64,000 nucleotides of DNA from Pinus tabuliformis (taxonomy: Eukaryota; Streptophyta; Pinopsida; Pinales; Pinaceae): assembly GCA_031772625.1 (NCBI GenBank), contig CM062817.1, positions 890,120,184 through 890,184,183 of the forward strand, read 5' to 3'. Below, piece by piece: positions 35,940 through 46,763 of this stretch (positions within the stretch are counted from its first letter, which is position 1; every line of letters starts with the position of its first letter). A program made the translations under genes and the position numbers. The notes under the pieces were generated by a model. That model saw nothing but the letters and a program-made list of their open reading frames with translations, did not search any database and was not told the DNA's origin.

Positions 35940-38900
35940 GGAAGCAATGGTCCCCATTGCGTTGAGTTCCTCCATGAGACGAGGAAACTTCTATTGAACT
36001 TGGTCCCTAGTGAGCCACTTACCCTGGTGAAGGAGTTAGCCTGCTTTGACAACTCGATATAGTTGGATCCTTTGTTGTCGGGTTTTCTTGATCTGTGTGT
36101 CCATGATCCGATCAATTGTGACTTGTTCCATGTAATCTGGATTTAACTCTATAGGTGTGAGTTGTTCTGCAATGTCTGATGTGTCTAGCAATGGTGGGAA
36201 GTATGGTCAAAGGCGGTCCACATTGGACACTAGGTGCAGGCCAAGGAATAGGGGAATGTTGAGCTCGAATGCATTGTCTCCCACCGCCTTGGTAATGGTG
36301 TAAGGACCATATCAGAGTGGTCTAAGTTTCCTATAAGCTCTGGTAAGACGTTCCTTTTGCAAATGCAACCAGACTTTGTCACCCACCTGAAACTTGTGTG
36401 GCACCCGATGTTGATCATGTCGATGCTTGTACTTGGCATTTGATTTCTCCAGAATGTCATGGACCTACTGGCGGATATCTTGGATGTGCTCAATGAAGTT
36501 GTTTGCCTTATCGGTTTCGGACTAGACATGAGTCGAATCTGCATGAGTAGCTGCAAATAGCATGGCCACATCAATGGGACTTAGTGGTTGGAATCCCAAG
36601 CCCACATGGAAAGGGTTGTAGCCAGTCGAGTTGTGGAGAGCCCGATTATAGCTGTGTTGGACATAGGGGAGGCTCTCATCCCATGTGCGTGGATTTTTTG
36701 AGTTGTACATGCACAGAATGTGTACGATCGTCTTGTTGACGACCTCTGTCTGGCCATCAGTTTGGGGATGGAAAGTTGTGGACTTAGTGAGCTTGGTGTC
36801 CAACATCGACCAGAGACTGGACCAAAATGTACTGAGGAACCTGCTGCCCCGATTTGAGATGATAGATTGTGGTATCCCTAAGTGTACCCACACTCGTTCA
36901 AAGAAGAGTTTAGCAGTGGCTTCCGCTGTGATATTCTTCTTGCAAGCCGCCATAATGGCCATATTCTAGAATCTTTCGACGACTACAAAACCACAGTCAT
37001 TTCCATGTTTAGTATAAGGAAGGCCCGACATGTAATCCATGGATATGCATTCCCAAGGTCGACTAGGGGTAGGAAACGGAGTATAGAGGCCTTGCTTCAT
37101 GATGGTCGGTTTGGCAATGGCATGGGTAGTGCAGGATCTGATGTACTTCCCGACATCCTGCCGAAGATTCATCCAATAGAAATACTTCTGCAGTACTGCC
37201 ACCATTTTCTCAACCCCAAAATGCCCAACGACCCGACTGTAGTGTGCTTCCCAAATAATCTTGGTATGCTCTCTTGAAGAAACACAAAGGTGTCCTAGGT
37301 GGCATAATAGGGCATCCTGGAGGTGAAAATATGGAACGTGCTGACCCTCCAAGAGCATCTGGTATGTGTGGTCGAATTCTGGGTTGCTTTTTTAGAGAAG
37401 TGACCAATCAGAAGTCTCATGCCCACAAGAGTTGAGCACGGTGGTTAACGCCATGATCGGTGGTCGGTTGAGGCAATCTAAAACATTATTAGTGTTGCCC
37501 TTATTATACTTGATATTCAAATGGAACTGTTGCAGGTATGTGGACCACGTCTGATGGCAATCATTCTACAACTTCCCTTGCATCTGTATGAACTGCAGGG
37601 GCCGGTGGTCTGTGTGGATGACCGTTTCCTTCTCCAAAATGTAATGCTTCCATTGTCGGCAAGCCTACATAATGGAATACATCTCTTTTTTATAAGTGGG
37701 ATACTTCTGGAGCGTGTTTGAAAGTGTCTCATTCTTATATGCCACTCGATGCCCCTGTTGAGTAAGGGCTGCCCCAATAGAATAGTCAGAGGCATCTGTC
37801 TCGATCTCAAATGGTTGTTGTAAGTCTGGTAATGTGAGCACTGGTGCAGAGCAAAGGCAACGTTTCAACTCTGTGAATGCATTTTGTTGAGATTCAGAAC
37901 AAAAGAATTTTGCTTTCGTTGCCCCCTTGGTGACGTGACTCAAGGGCCAAGTGATATGAGATAATCCCAACACGAACATGCGGTCGAAATTGGCAAGACC
38001 TAGAAAGTTGCAGAGCTCTGTCAAAGTGGTTGGAGCTAGCCAATCCCGAATGACTTGGATCTTGGTTGGATCCACATGCACCCCCAGTTCATCAATAATG
38101 AATCCCAGATACTAAACTCGGGTCATGCCAAAAGTGCATTTCTCCAAATTGGGACATAGCTTGTGTTGCCGCAGTGTTTGGAGAACCTCTCGGATGTGGT
38201 GGAGGTGCTCTTCCCAACTCTGGCTGAAGATCAGGACGTCATCCAAGTATACCATTACAAATGAGTTGGTGAATGGTCGCAATATGTCATCCATCAGCCT
38301 CATGAAGGTTGCAGGAGCATTCGTCAACCTGAAAGGCATAACCAACCATTCGAAAAGGCCCTCCTTGGCTTTGAAGGCAGTCTTCCACACATCGGAGGGT
38401 TCAATTGGTACCTAGAGATATCCTGACTTCAAGTCAATCTTGCTGAAATATTTTTCCCCCTTTAGTTGGTCCAAAAGTTCATCAATCCGTGGGATCAGGT
38501 ACCTATTCGGCACAGTGATCTTGTTCAGTGCCTGATAGTCAATACAGAGTCTCCAAGTCCCATCCTTCTTGCATACCAACATGATCGGGCTCCCACAGGG
38601 CGATGAACTCGGCCGGATGTGACCATTCTATAGAAGCTCCTGAATCTACCTCTTGATTTCGTCATTCTCCGGAACGAAGCACCGATAGATTGGTCCATTG
38701 GGCAGTGGCGCACCTGGGGTTAGATCGATGGAGTGCTTGACCCGACAGTGTAGAGGCACCCCTACGGGGGAGGTGAAGATGTCCTCGTACTCCTCCACGA
38801 CCTTGTCCATATGTTGTTGTCGTGCGAAGGGGCCCTATCTCGAGGTCGTGGACACCGTCTTCTTCTTTCCCTAAGGACGTATCATCAGGAAAAAAAATTC

Positions 38901-39290
38901 TCGGTTTTGTAAATGAGCTTATTACATTCTTTTTCAGTAACCAAAGATATGGCGGTAGGCGGTGCTACCTTCAGTATCCTGTACAACGTTTTTCCCAAAG
39001 TAACAATAACAGCACGAGGCCTTGACTCATACACAGCATGTCGCTTCCATAAGTATGGTTGACCTAATAATACATCACAAACATCAAGGGGAGCAACGTC
39101 ACATAATACCTCATCCGTGAAGGGATTGATGTTGTATGGAAGGCGGCACTGCTGGCTCATGTGAAGATCCCGTCCTTGGTGAAGCCACCCGATGGGGTAT
39201 GGTTTGGGATGTGTTGTGGTCGGTAAGCCTAGCCGCTTCATGACCTCTACCGAAATGACGTTCTTTTGGCTCCCGTTGTCGACAATGAAC
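35937..39290 (-). pseudogene. Array D copy 3 pol (PR-RT-RH-IN)
   Basis: Protease reads LQFIVDNGSQKNVISVEVMK at about 39290-39235 and the open frame continues to 38885. RT is well preserved at 38640-38112 ([60 protein letters not shown]). A 138-codon ORF (38081-37665) carries the tether FLGLANFDRM and RNase H TDASDYSIGAALTQQG. Integrase has AHYSRVVGHFGVEKMVAVLQ (37270-37210), SCTTHAIAKP, SMDYMSGLP (about 37030), and a 146-codon core piece (36962-36522) with [20 protein letters not shown], so the catalytic Glu is present. The C-terminal GPY region and tail end near 35940. The best preserved pol of the three, still interrupted by stops. Confidence 0.9.
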
Positions 39291-40392
39291 TGTAGGAGTG
39301 GAAGAGGCGCTCCTCCTCCTCTGGATCTTTGGGTTCCTCCTTCTGGATATTCATGGTGGCAACAGTGGCATTAGGATCCTTATTGATAATCTACTTCCCT
39401 TTTTCATTCCCCTTGTCGAGTTCTGACTCATAGTCGAAACATGCATCTAATTCCAAAGCCTTTAGCTCGGCCACCAGTGACTGCTTGGCCCGGCACTCAC
39501 TTTTGTTGTGAGTGGATCTCTTATGGAACTCACACCACTTTCCCATGTCCTTCTTCAGCTTCGTGGTGCTGTTCTTTGCTTGCGACTTTGGTGGGTTGTC
39601 CTAGGCCACCCCACCTTGGATTTGTCCTTTGTTCTATAGTTTGGTGGACCTTTCCCTTGCTTCGGATTCATAGATCCAAAGTCTCACTTCTTCTGTTTAA
39701 ACTTTTGCTCGATCTTGACAACATATCGGTATGTCATGCCGAGCAAGGAGATGTTCAAGAACTCCATCTCATCCTGGATGTACTTGTGTAGGTAGCTGCG
39801 GTACTTGAGAACCAAATGGTTCTCAGAATCCTTGATACCCAACTTCATGCGAAGGGTATGAAAAACATTGGTAATCTCCAGTACATCTTGGTCCCTTCCC
39901 TGTCACAGCAGTCCACTTTATGTATTTATCCTCATAGCTCCCGACAGGGTAGTACTACCCCTTGATGGCATCGTGGAACGAGTTCCAAGTGGGTGTTGCT
40001 GAAAACAGTGAGTTTGTACTTTCATCCTTCTGCTCACAATAGGTTTCCCACCAGTCCTTGACGTGGGGGGCTACTTTGAGGAGTGAAAAAATGATCTTTT
40101 CCTGGGAGGAAAAGTCATGAACAAAAAATTATCCTTCTAGCAGATTTAACCATTTATCTACAACGTCTGCATCTATCTAACCCTCAAATATGGGAATGTC
40201 AAAGTTAACTTGTACCTTAAAGGGTGTGGCGCTTCCAGAGTAGCTGCCGGAAGTAGATGTGTCACCCTTGGGTAGCCGCTGAAGGATCTGGACAAAGTTG
40301 TCCATCATCGCATTCCTTTGTCACTCATGAGTTTCTTCGAGCAAGATTTTGATAGGATCTCCTGCCCCCTTGTCTTTCTTTTCATCCGCCAT
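39291..40392 (-). pseudogene. Array D copy 3 gag
   Basis: ATG at 40392 (MADEKKDKGAGDPIKILLEE). The zinc-knuckle variant WCEFHKRSTHNKSEC lies near 39540-39490. A deletion of about 30 bp near 39297, relative to copy 2, removes the start of the protease segment at the gag-PR join. Several stops interrupt the frame. Confidence 0.82.
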
Positions 40393-40509
40393 GGGAGGCG
40401 TTGGGATTTGTGAGGCTAGTCTTGTAAAGGTTCGACCAGTTCAAGCCATAACTCCTTATATCCCGACCTCATTGGGGACATGCAAAGAAAAACAGAGAAA
40501 GAGCAGATC

Positions 40510-40521
40510 GCTCTGATACCA
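40510..40521 (-). other. Primer-binding site next to LTR4 (intact)
   Basis: Minus strand TGGTATCAGAGC, just after the LTR4 end. Confidence 0.9.
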
Positions 40522-40522
40522 T

Positions 40523-41180
40523 CGATCCAGATTTAAACACGAACGCAACAAATTACAGATATAACCATAAATACAAAGATGCAATAGAAATAACACTTCA
40601 TTTCATTAATATCAAATACTGAAATATGCTTACAAACAGAATGGAAATAAGACTAGCTCGAGCGATGGTAGCTTATTTATGAGAAGAGATGTCTCGGCTA
40701 CATGCCTCTGAACTGTGTTACAATGAGGCTCAAAGGCCTATTTATTATTGAGAAACAATGGAAAACCCTAAACATCCAAAAACCTAACCCTAGGATATGA
40801 AGCGCCAAAATTGTGGGCCTCGTTTGGGTAAATTGGTACATCAACTTCCCCGAGTCGTAACTTGGGCATACGATCTCTGTTTGGCTATCATAATACCTCG
40901 TTTCGAAGATCTCGAGGAGAAGGCCGAAAACAAACTAGCTAGCCTATTTAGGATACATCTATTCTCTTCGTTTACCCTTAAAATGCCATTTTACATCTAG
41001 TCTCTTCGTTTTCCCTTAAAATGCCGTTTAGGGCCTCAAAACAGCTCCAAAAGTTCAGGACCCGAAAAATTGCCAAAAATACTAAATTGTGCTACAATTA
41101 AGGAAACTGAAAAACTGAAAGAGACAGTGTTGAGGGTCCAAGTGGAATAGATAGATGGCCACCAATATCCACCCAGATCA
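40523..41180 (-). repeat. Array D LTR4 (outer, 5' end of array)
   Basis: 658 bp, longer than the others because of a 38-bp tandem duplication at about 40954-41029 (ACATCTA...CTCTTCGTTT units). It shares the outer-group variants with LTR1. It ends ACCCAGATCA, followed by TSD GTTAG. Confidence 0.95.
40954..41029 (-). repeat. 38-bp tandem duplication inside LTR4
   Basis: Two near-identical units containing ACATCTA and CCCTTAAAATGCC. LTR1-LTR3 have a single unit here. Confidence 0.85.
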
Positions 41181-41185
41181 GTTAG
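41181..41185. other. Target site duplication of array D (right), GTTAG
   Basis: Exact copy of 24862-24866. Integrase codons of C resume immediately after it. Confidence 0.92.
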
Positions 41186-41710
41186 AATACACATCTTTCT
41201 AAACCTATCTACAACTACATACAAGTAATCATGACCTTTCCTTGACAATGGAAGACCTCCTACAAAATCCATTGAGATACTCTCCCATGGACATGAAGGT
41301 ACCAAAAGTGGAGTGTACAATCCTAGTTCCCTATTGCTAGGCTTACTTATTGCACACAAAGAACATCCTCTAATGAAACAAGATACATTATCAAACATGT
41401 GTGGCCAATAACAATACCTTTGGAGATTCACTATTGTCTTACCTACACCAAAATGTCCAGCAATCAATGAAGTGTGCGCCTCGGTTATGATATTGTTTCT
41501 TTCTCCCTATGGAATACATAACTTGCCCAAGTGATACAACAAACTATTATATACATGGTAATCTAACTTTTCAATTTGGTTTCCTTGCCTCAAGCTTGCA
41601 TACACATCTTGAAATTCATTATCATATGCATATTGCTCAATGTAAATTTCGTGTAAAACATAATTGTGCTCGAGTATAATAGATGAATTTACAATAGGCC
41701 TAGAAATCAT
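41186..41710 (-). pseudogene. Element C integrase, first part (zinc domain and core start)
   Basis: The minus strand shows IAGHFGVGKTIVNLQRYCYW, then FIRGCSLCAISKP (HHCC zinc domain), then PWESISMDFVGGLPLSRKG with the first catalytic Asp, then YLYVVVDRFRKMCILT. There the frame enters array D at the GTTAG target and continues at 24861 with PCKK. Before the zinc domain (41710-41507) lies the connector from RNase H. This part has few stops. Confidence 0.9.
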
Positions 41711-41731
41711 ATCAGCTACCTTATTGTAGAT

Positions 41732-42116
41732 TTACTTTTTGTACTTGATAACCAAATGGAACTGTTGTAGAAAACCCATCCATCTGAAGTGTCGTGATTG
41801 CTTCAACTTTGACTTTGATTGTAAGTACTCCAATGGTTGATGGTCGGTATGGATAATGGTCTCCTTTCCCATCAGGTAATGTTTCCATTTTTTAACACTT
41901 TGTACCAATGTGTAAAGTTCTGTCATAAGTGGGATAGTTAGTCACAGCACCATTAAGAATTTCGAAATGAAATGAAATGGGCCTACCATGCTGCATGAGA
42001 ACTGCTCCCATGGCGTAATCACTAGCATTTGTCTGAATCTAAAATGGTTGTTTAAGATCCAGAAGAGCCAATACTGGTGTTTAACTGGTCTTTTGTTTTA
42101 AAGCATCAAATGCTTT
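41732..42116 (-). pseudogene. Element C RNase H
   Basis: ASDYAMGAVLMQHGR lies at about 42030-41985 (catalytic Asp present). After a frameshift the ORF 41926-41732 shows ELYTLVQSVKKWKHYLMGKE and HTDHQPLEYL, typical of gypsy RNase H, then a connector. RNase H removes RNA from the RNA-DNA hybrid during reverse transcription. Confidence 0.85.
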
Positions 42117-42917
42117 TTATTGCACATCTCCCCAATGGAATACTTTCTTGACACTAGTCAATGCATGTAGTGGAGAAGCAATGGAAGAAAAATTAGCAAT
42201 AAATTTCCTCCAATATTGTGTTGCCCCTAGAAAGCTTCTTACCTTTGTAACTGTATTGGGCTTGGGCCAATTCACAATGACCTCAACCTTAGAGGGTTCT
42301 AACTTCAGCTCACCTCCTCCAACAATGTGCCCCAAATACACTAAAGAAGTCTTGCCAAATTCACACTTTGACATCTTTAAAATTAATTGTTCTTTTCTCA
42401 AGACATCAAGTACTTTGTTCACATGCATGAAATGTTCAAATCTGGATTTATTGAATATGAGAATATCATCTAAGTAAAAAATTACAAAATCATCTAGAAA
42501 TGGTCTCAATACATCATTCATAACTCTCATGAAAGTAGCTGGAGAATTTGTAAGACCGAAAGGCATAACAAGCCACTCAAACAATCCTTGTTTAATTTTA
42601 AATGCGGTTTTCCAAATGTCCTCTTCAGCAATTCTAACTTGATGATAACCACTTTGTAAGTCTAACTTAGTGAAATACTTTGCATACCTCAATTTATCAA
42701 GCAAATCAACAATTCTTGGGAGTGGATAATGATTCTTTACTGTTATCTTATTCAGTGCACGGAAATCCACACACATGCGCCAAGTCTCGTCCTTCTTTGG
42801 CACCAATCCAATTAGTGAACCACATGGCGAAGTAGATGGGCGTATGATACCTTTTCTCAACAATTCTTGAATTTTCTTCTTGATTTCTATGCTCTCCATG
42901 ATCGACATGCGATACAT
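42117..42917 (-). pseudogene. Element C reverse transcriptase (long open frame)
   Basis: An open frame of 266 codons covers nearly the whole gypsy RT: IKKKIQELLRKGIIRPS, PKKDETWRMCVDFRALN, KLDLQSGYHQVRI (first catalytic Asp), [26 protein letters not shown] (YLDD catalytic pair), YLGHIVGGG and VRSFLGATQYWRKFIANF. Codon use and frame are preserved over 800 bases, unlike the rest of C. It remains part of a dead polyprotein because protease and zinc knuckle upstream hold stops. Confidence 0.93.
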
Positions 42918-43560
42918 GCCAATGTTTGGAAATGGAACATCCTGTTGCAGTTGTATCTCAGATGAATTCCCCTCTTGGGAGGTAACCCCTTTGGTTCCTG
43001 AAACATCTCACCATGCTTGCTTACCACATCAAACAAATAAGATTTTAACTTATCATCAAAACCTTCAAAATATTCATAATCTATATCATTCTTTTTATTG
43101 ATCATGAGAAGCACAAAATTTTTACTTGCATTTACTAGTCTCTTCATCTGACCTGCATTAACCAAAGAAATGTTTAACTTTTTGCGATGGGCTCTCACAA
43201 TATACTCCACTCCATCCTTGAGCAATTGATATTTGTTTTCATGGCGATAAAATACCGCTTTCCGATCATACAAATATGAGCTTCCCAAAATAATTCCTGA
43301 GATGTCAAATGGAACTACATCTAACTCAACTTTATCAATGAATTTTGCAGTAATTGCAAACCTGAATAAGCATTTCCTAGTATCCTGTAAATTTTCATTA
43401 TTGACTATCCAACCCAAAGGATATGGCTTATGATGAGGTACAGTTTCAAGGTTAAGCTTTTTTACCAAGTCTTCTGAAATTAAGTTCGCTTGTCACCCAC
43501 TATCAAATAATGCATCAATATTTGTATGGTTTGAGATCACCCTTACATGGAACAACTCTA
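42918..43560 (-). pseudogene. Element C protease and PR-RT linker
   Basis: The active-site segment IDALFDSG is followed at once by a stop (TGA where Ser is expected), then QANLISEDLVKKLN. From 43468 the frame is open for 193 codons: PYPLGWIVNNENLQ, DVVPFDISGIILGSSYLYDR and a linker. The layout (DSG near the start, ILG strand about 90 residues on) is that of gypsy aspartic proteases, which cut the polyprotein. Confidence 0.85.
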
Positions 43561-45028
43561 TCCTTGATTCTTCATTTGGAGTGTTGTTGTGACTATGTGA
43601 GGAACTAGTGCTTGCTATAGCTTCCTTTCCCTTTGTGACCATGGTTTTAATCTTGGTCTCATCACCGGAATCAGATCCAAGATCATGTTGTGTGGTAGCG
43701 GTTGTCTTTTGTTTCCCCTTATTGTTTGGTTTCTTAGGCCTTAGTTCGGGATGTAGTTTCCAACAGTGGGCTTCATCATGCCCCTCTTTGGAACAATGTT
43801 TTCATGTAATCTTCTCCCCTTCTTTATTTACACTTGCATTCCTCTTTCCTTTCCATTTTCCACCCTTCTCTTTCTCCTTACCCTTAAATGGCTTCTTCTT
43901 ACTACCCTCTTCCTAAATGTTCTTTCCTCTTGCTTCAAGGTGCATGGCTTGCACACATACCTCATCTAAATTGCTTGGATTGAACATAAGGATAGTGTGT
44001 TTTAAGTAGGAATGTAAACCCCCAATGTATTTCAATAGAGTATCTTGGGAATTCAATTTTACTCCTAACAACAAAACCCTTTTCCTAAATTCCTGGGTAT
44101 AGTCTTGAATTATTTGACCCTTGAGTTGCCTAAAGTTTTGAACTGTTTGACCCTTGATTTGCCTAAAGTTTTTCCAACTCATAATGGATATTTTCATGTA
44201 GGCTAAAGGATAAAATTGTCTTTTAATTGAAGAAACAAATTCAACCCAAGAAATGGATATCTTACCATGAATTCTCATTTCCTCTTGAGTCTTTTCTTCC
44301 CACCAAACTAGTGCTGCTCCTTCTAGCCTTAATGAAGCCAACTAGATCTTTATGTCATCTTCTTAAAGGTTTTGAATTCTACAATAAACCTCCAATTTTC
44401 AAATCCAATTGTCAAACTTTTCTGCATTTACCTCACCATTGTACATGGGAATTTAAAACTTAATTTCCAATTTGAGTAAGGGGATTTTTCCTTTTGGGGT
44501 TTGTGAATGAGTATGAACAGTTTTTGTGGTGGAAGTGGAAGATGATGCTATTTGTGATGATGAGGATGATGAAGATGATGAGGTATATGATGAAGATGGT
44601 GTAGATGGAGGATGCTTTCCTCCATTACCCTTTGAATCCTTCTTTTCATCTTTTTTATCTTCTGAGCTTCCTTATCGATGTGGAGGCTTAGAACTCTCTC
44701 GAGTCATTCTAGTATTCCTCTCTTCATAGAGGACTCTAACTATGTCAGTTAAATCATAGAAATCTTTCTTGAATGCTTCCTCTTCTGAAAGACCTTCAGT
44801 ATCTCTTGCTCCAGACATGATGGCTTTGGATTCAAGCTCAGCTTCTGGTACTACTTGTACCTCCTCAATCTCAACTGAAGGTAAAACTTGAGGTGCTTCA
44901 AGTGCAGCTAGGATTGAAACTTTGGGTGGAGATTGTGGCCTTATGGCTCTCCTTCTGGGAATCACCTCAGGATTTGAAACCAATAGTTTCCCTTCTCCTC
45001 TCTGCAACTTTAACCTTGTAAGCATCAC
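43561..45028 (-). pseudogene. Element C gag
   Basis: The N-terminal ORF 45028-44672 ends with LTDIVRVLYEERNTRMTRES. A Ser-rich run follows (read opposite a GATGAT-rich plus-strand tract at about 44545-44600). The gag core is FDNWI.KLEVYCRIQNL and LRLEGAALVWWEEKTQEEM (ORF 44341-43913). A zinc knuckle HCSKEGHDEAHCWKLHPELR lies near 43810-43750; its first Cys codon is a stop. An in-frame 33-bp duplication at 44107-44172 repeats NFRQLKGQ. Element B shares the gag N-terminal and WKL-P motifs. Confidence 0.85.
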
Positions 45029-45090
45029 AAATTTGCAACCAATTAAACCCTACTTGCACAAAACTCAAGCAATCAAGCAAATAACCTTTA

Positions 45091-45102
45091 CTTTGATACC
45101 AA
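45091..45102 (-). other. Element C primer-binding site
   Basis: Minus strand TTGGTATCAAAG starts two bases (AG) after the LTR end GATCA, the same spacing as in element B. Confidence 0.8.
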
Positions 45103-45104
45103 CT

Positions 45105-46367
45105 TGATCTATTGTTGAATGCTAGTTTTGTTGTGCTAATTTGACCTTCAGAATTAAAAAACAATTTCTCATCATTTGCTTCATGTGCATAGGTTTCCTT
45201 ATGGTGTTTGTGAATGTAACAGGTCAATTTTTCAAGTTTTATGTCAAATTCATGAGAAAAATAGCATGTAAATAAAGTTTTGTATAGAAGCCAACAAATA
45301 TATAGCAAACCATCAAAATTAACCCTTAACACAGTGTTTTGATGAAGGATTTCACCCCTCCTGGGCTACATCTCCTTGGTCCAACTTTCATAGCTTAGGC
45401 CTCTGTATTAGCTCAAAATGGAAAAAGGTGTTGTTTACAATGTTCTATTGCTCCTAAAACCTGCTTCAATGTGCTTAGAACATCAAAATCATCTAGGAAT
45501 GACTCTTTCTGAGCCAAAATTGGTCGAAAATTGCAAAAGTTATGGCCTCTTCAGTTTTCCCTAGGAAAACTCCACCAAATCTGGAGAAACTCTAGTTAAC
45601 CCCGCCAAAAATGGAGCAATGTCGGATTTATCGGACCTACCAAACTACCGCCAAGTTAATCTGTGCTTAATTAATGGGATAAATATGGTTTAATTGGCAT
45701 AAAACTCCACTTAGCGCGTTAAGCGCGCGGTTAGCATTAAGCATCAACCTTTGGTTATAAGTTGGTGGTCACATGCGGAGGGGGCTGGCCCTCTCCTCCC
45801 CCAACAGACACGTGCTATGACATGAATTACAAATTGCACCCATTGTATTTAAGAAACATTGGCACGGCATAGTGGTAAGGCTTTGGGTTTGTGTGGGTGA
45901 GGTCACAGGTTCGACTCCACCGACCTGCCAAATAACTTTTGTCATTGCGCACCAATTCTAATAGGCCCTTGGGGAGGGACACGTGGTGGCCTTTGAGCTT
46001 GCCACATGTCCTCTTCTCATTGGTCCTCCCCCATCCAATTAAAAAATGCCAACTCATCAAACTGTCGACCAATCAAAACGTGCCACTTGGCATGATCTCA
46101 CTCGCTGTTGACCCAAAATTTTGACATGCATAGTCACTTGCCATGTCAGCAGTATAGACTGTTAACTAGGTAGTGAATGTATTTTTTTTTTTTGCAAAAT
46201 TCTTTTGTTTGGAAAAGTGGATAGAAGTCTCTATCTTTCTCATATGAAATTTGTTTTGAGTGAAACGAGTTGCGTTGGGATTGTATCACCGAGATGGATG
46301 TGGTCGTTCAGTGTTTGAGCGATTTTGAGCACTTTTATTTTTGAGCTAAATACTAATCACCTGATCA
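45105..46367 (-). repeat. Element C 5' LTR
   Basis: 1263 bp, collinear with 22593-23861 with scattered substitutions and small indels. Element-strand ends are TGATCAGGTGAT and AATAGATCA. It contains the antisense tRNA-like module and the conserved GTAGCCCAGGAGGGGTGAA box (plus-strand about 45355-45373). Confidence 0.93.
45861..45925 (+). other. tRNA-like module in element C 5' LTR (antisense to C)
   Basis: A box CGGCATAGTGGTAAGG from 45865 and B box GGTTCGACTCC at 45908-45918, the same 43-base spacing as in the 3' LTR copy. Confidence 0.6.
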
Positions 46368-46372
46368 CCTAT
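46368..46372. other. Target site duplication of element C (right), CCTAT
   Basis: Exact copy of 22588-22592. Confidence 0.9.
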
Positions 46373-46763
46373 AGCAATGATGTGAAGTATAGCCATGGTG
46401 AAATCCTAGAACGTCTTGCCTCGATGAGGCCAATCTGCATTGCAACATTGATAGATTAGACGAAATAAAGGCATGCTTTGCACACTTAGACTACCATGTG
46501 CACAAAGGGCATGGCAAGGTGGTGCTTAGAGGCTTGAACCCCCACCCCCAACATGAAATCAGTTAATTCTATCTTGATTTTTCTTATATTTGGGTTATAC
46601 TTCTCTGTTATTTTTGGGACTTATGTACATATTCGATATTTTCGCTATGTTTTTGTGGTGCTCTCTCGACTAACAAATTTGGTCGGAGTGAAGCTGGGAG
46701 AGATGAAGACAACGGGATTGTAAGTAATATATTTCTAATAATCTCATGGAAGTTTTTTTTCAA

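Larger units (their letters stand above)
24867..41180 (-). mobile_element. Array D: four LTRs and three internal regions in tandem
   Basis: LTR1 24867-25485, internal 1 25486-30088, LTR2 30089-30709, internal 2 30710-35305, LTR3 35306-35925, internal 3 35926-40522, LTR4 40523-41180, all on the minus strand. One 5-bp TSD (GTTAG) flanks the whole 16.3 kb; no TSD is visible around the inner LTRs. Each internal LTR is flanked by a PPT on one side and a PBS on the other, as expected when two elements share an LTR. Each internal region (about 4.6 kb) runs gag-PR-RT-RH-IN and carries its own stops and small deletions. Such arrays can form by unequal recombination between LTRs. Confidence 0.95.
22593..46367 (-). 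mobile_element. Element C: full-length Ty3/gypsy retrotransposon carrying array D
   Basis: Minus-strand element with 5' LTR 45105-46367, PBS 45091-45102, gag, protease, RT, RNase H, integrase, PPT and 3' LTR 22593-23861, in the gypsy order with integrase last. The 5-bp TSD CCTAT is at 22588-22592 and 46368-46372. The 16.3-kb array D splits the integrase between 41186 and 24861. Without D and its duplicated 5 bp, C is about 7.5 kb, a normal autonomous length. Stops in the zinc knuckle and protease show it is inactive. Confidence 0.93.

Noticed and set aside
42117..42917. Domesticated (host-used) reverse transcriptase gene
   Set aside because: Despite the open frame it sits in correct order within element C between LTRs and has no independent promoter or start context.
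43608..43969. Plus-strand ORFs with hydrophobic, signal-like sequence
   Set aside because: They are antisense to the element C gag zinc-knuckle region; hydrophobicity comes from reading Lys/Glu codons in reverse.
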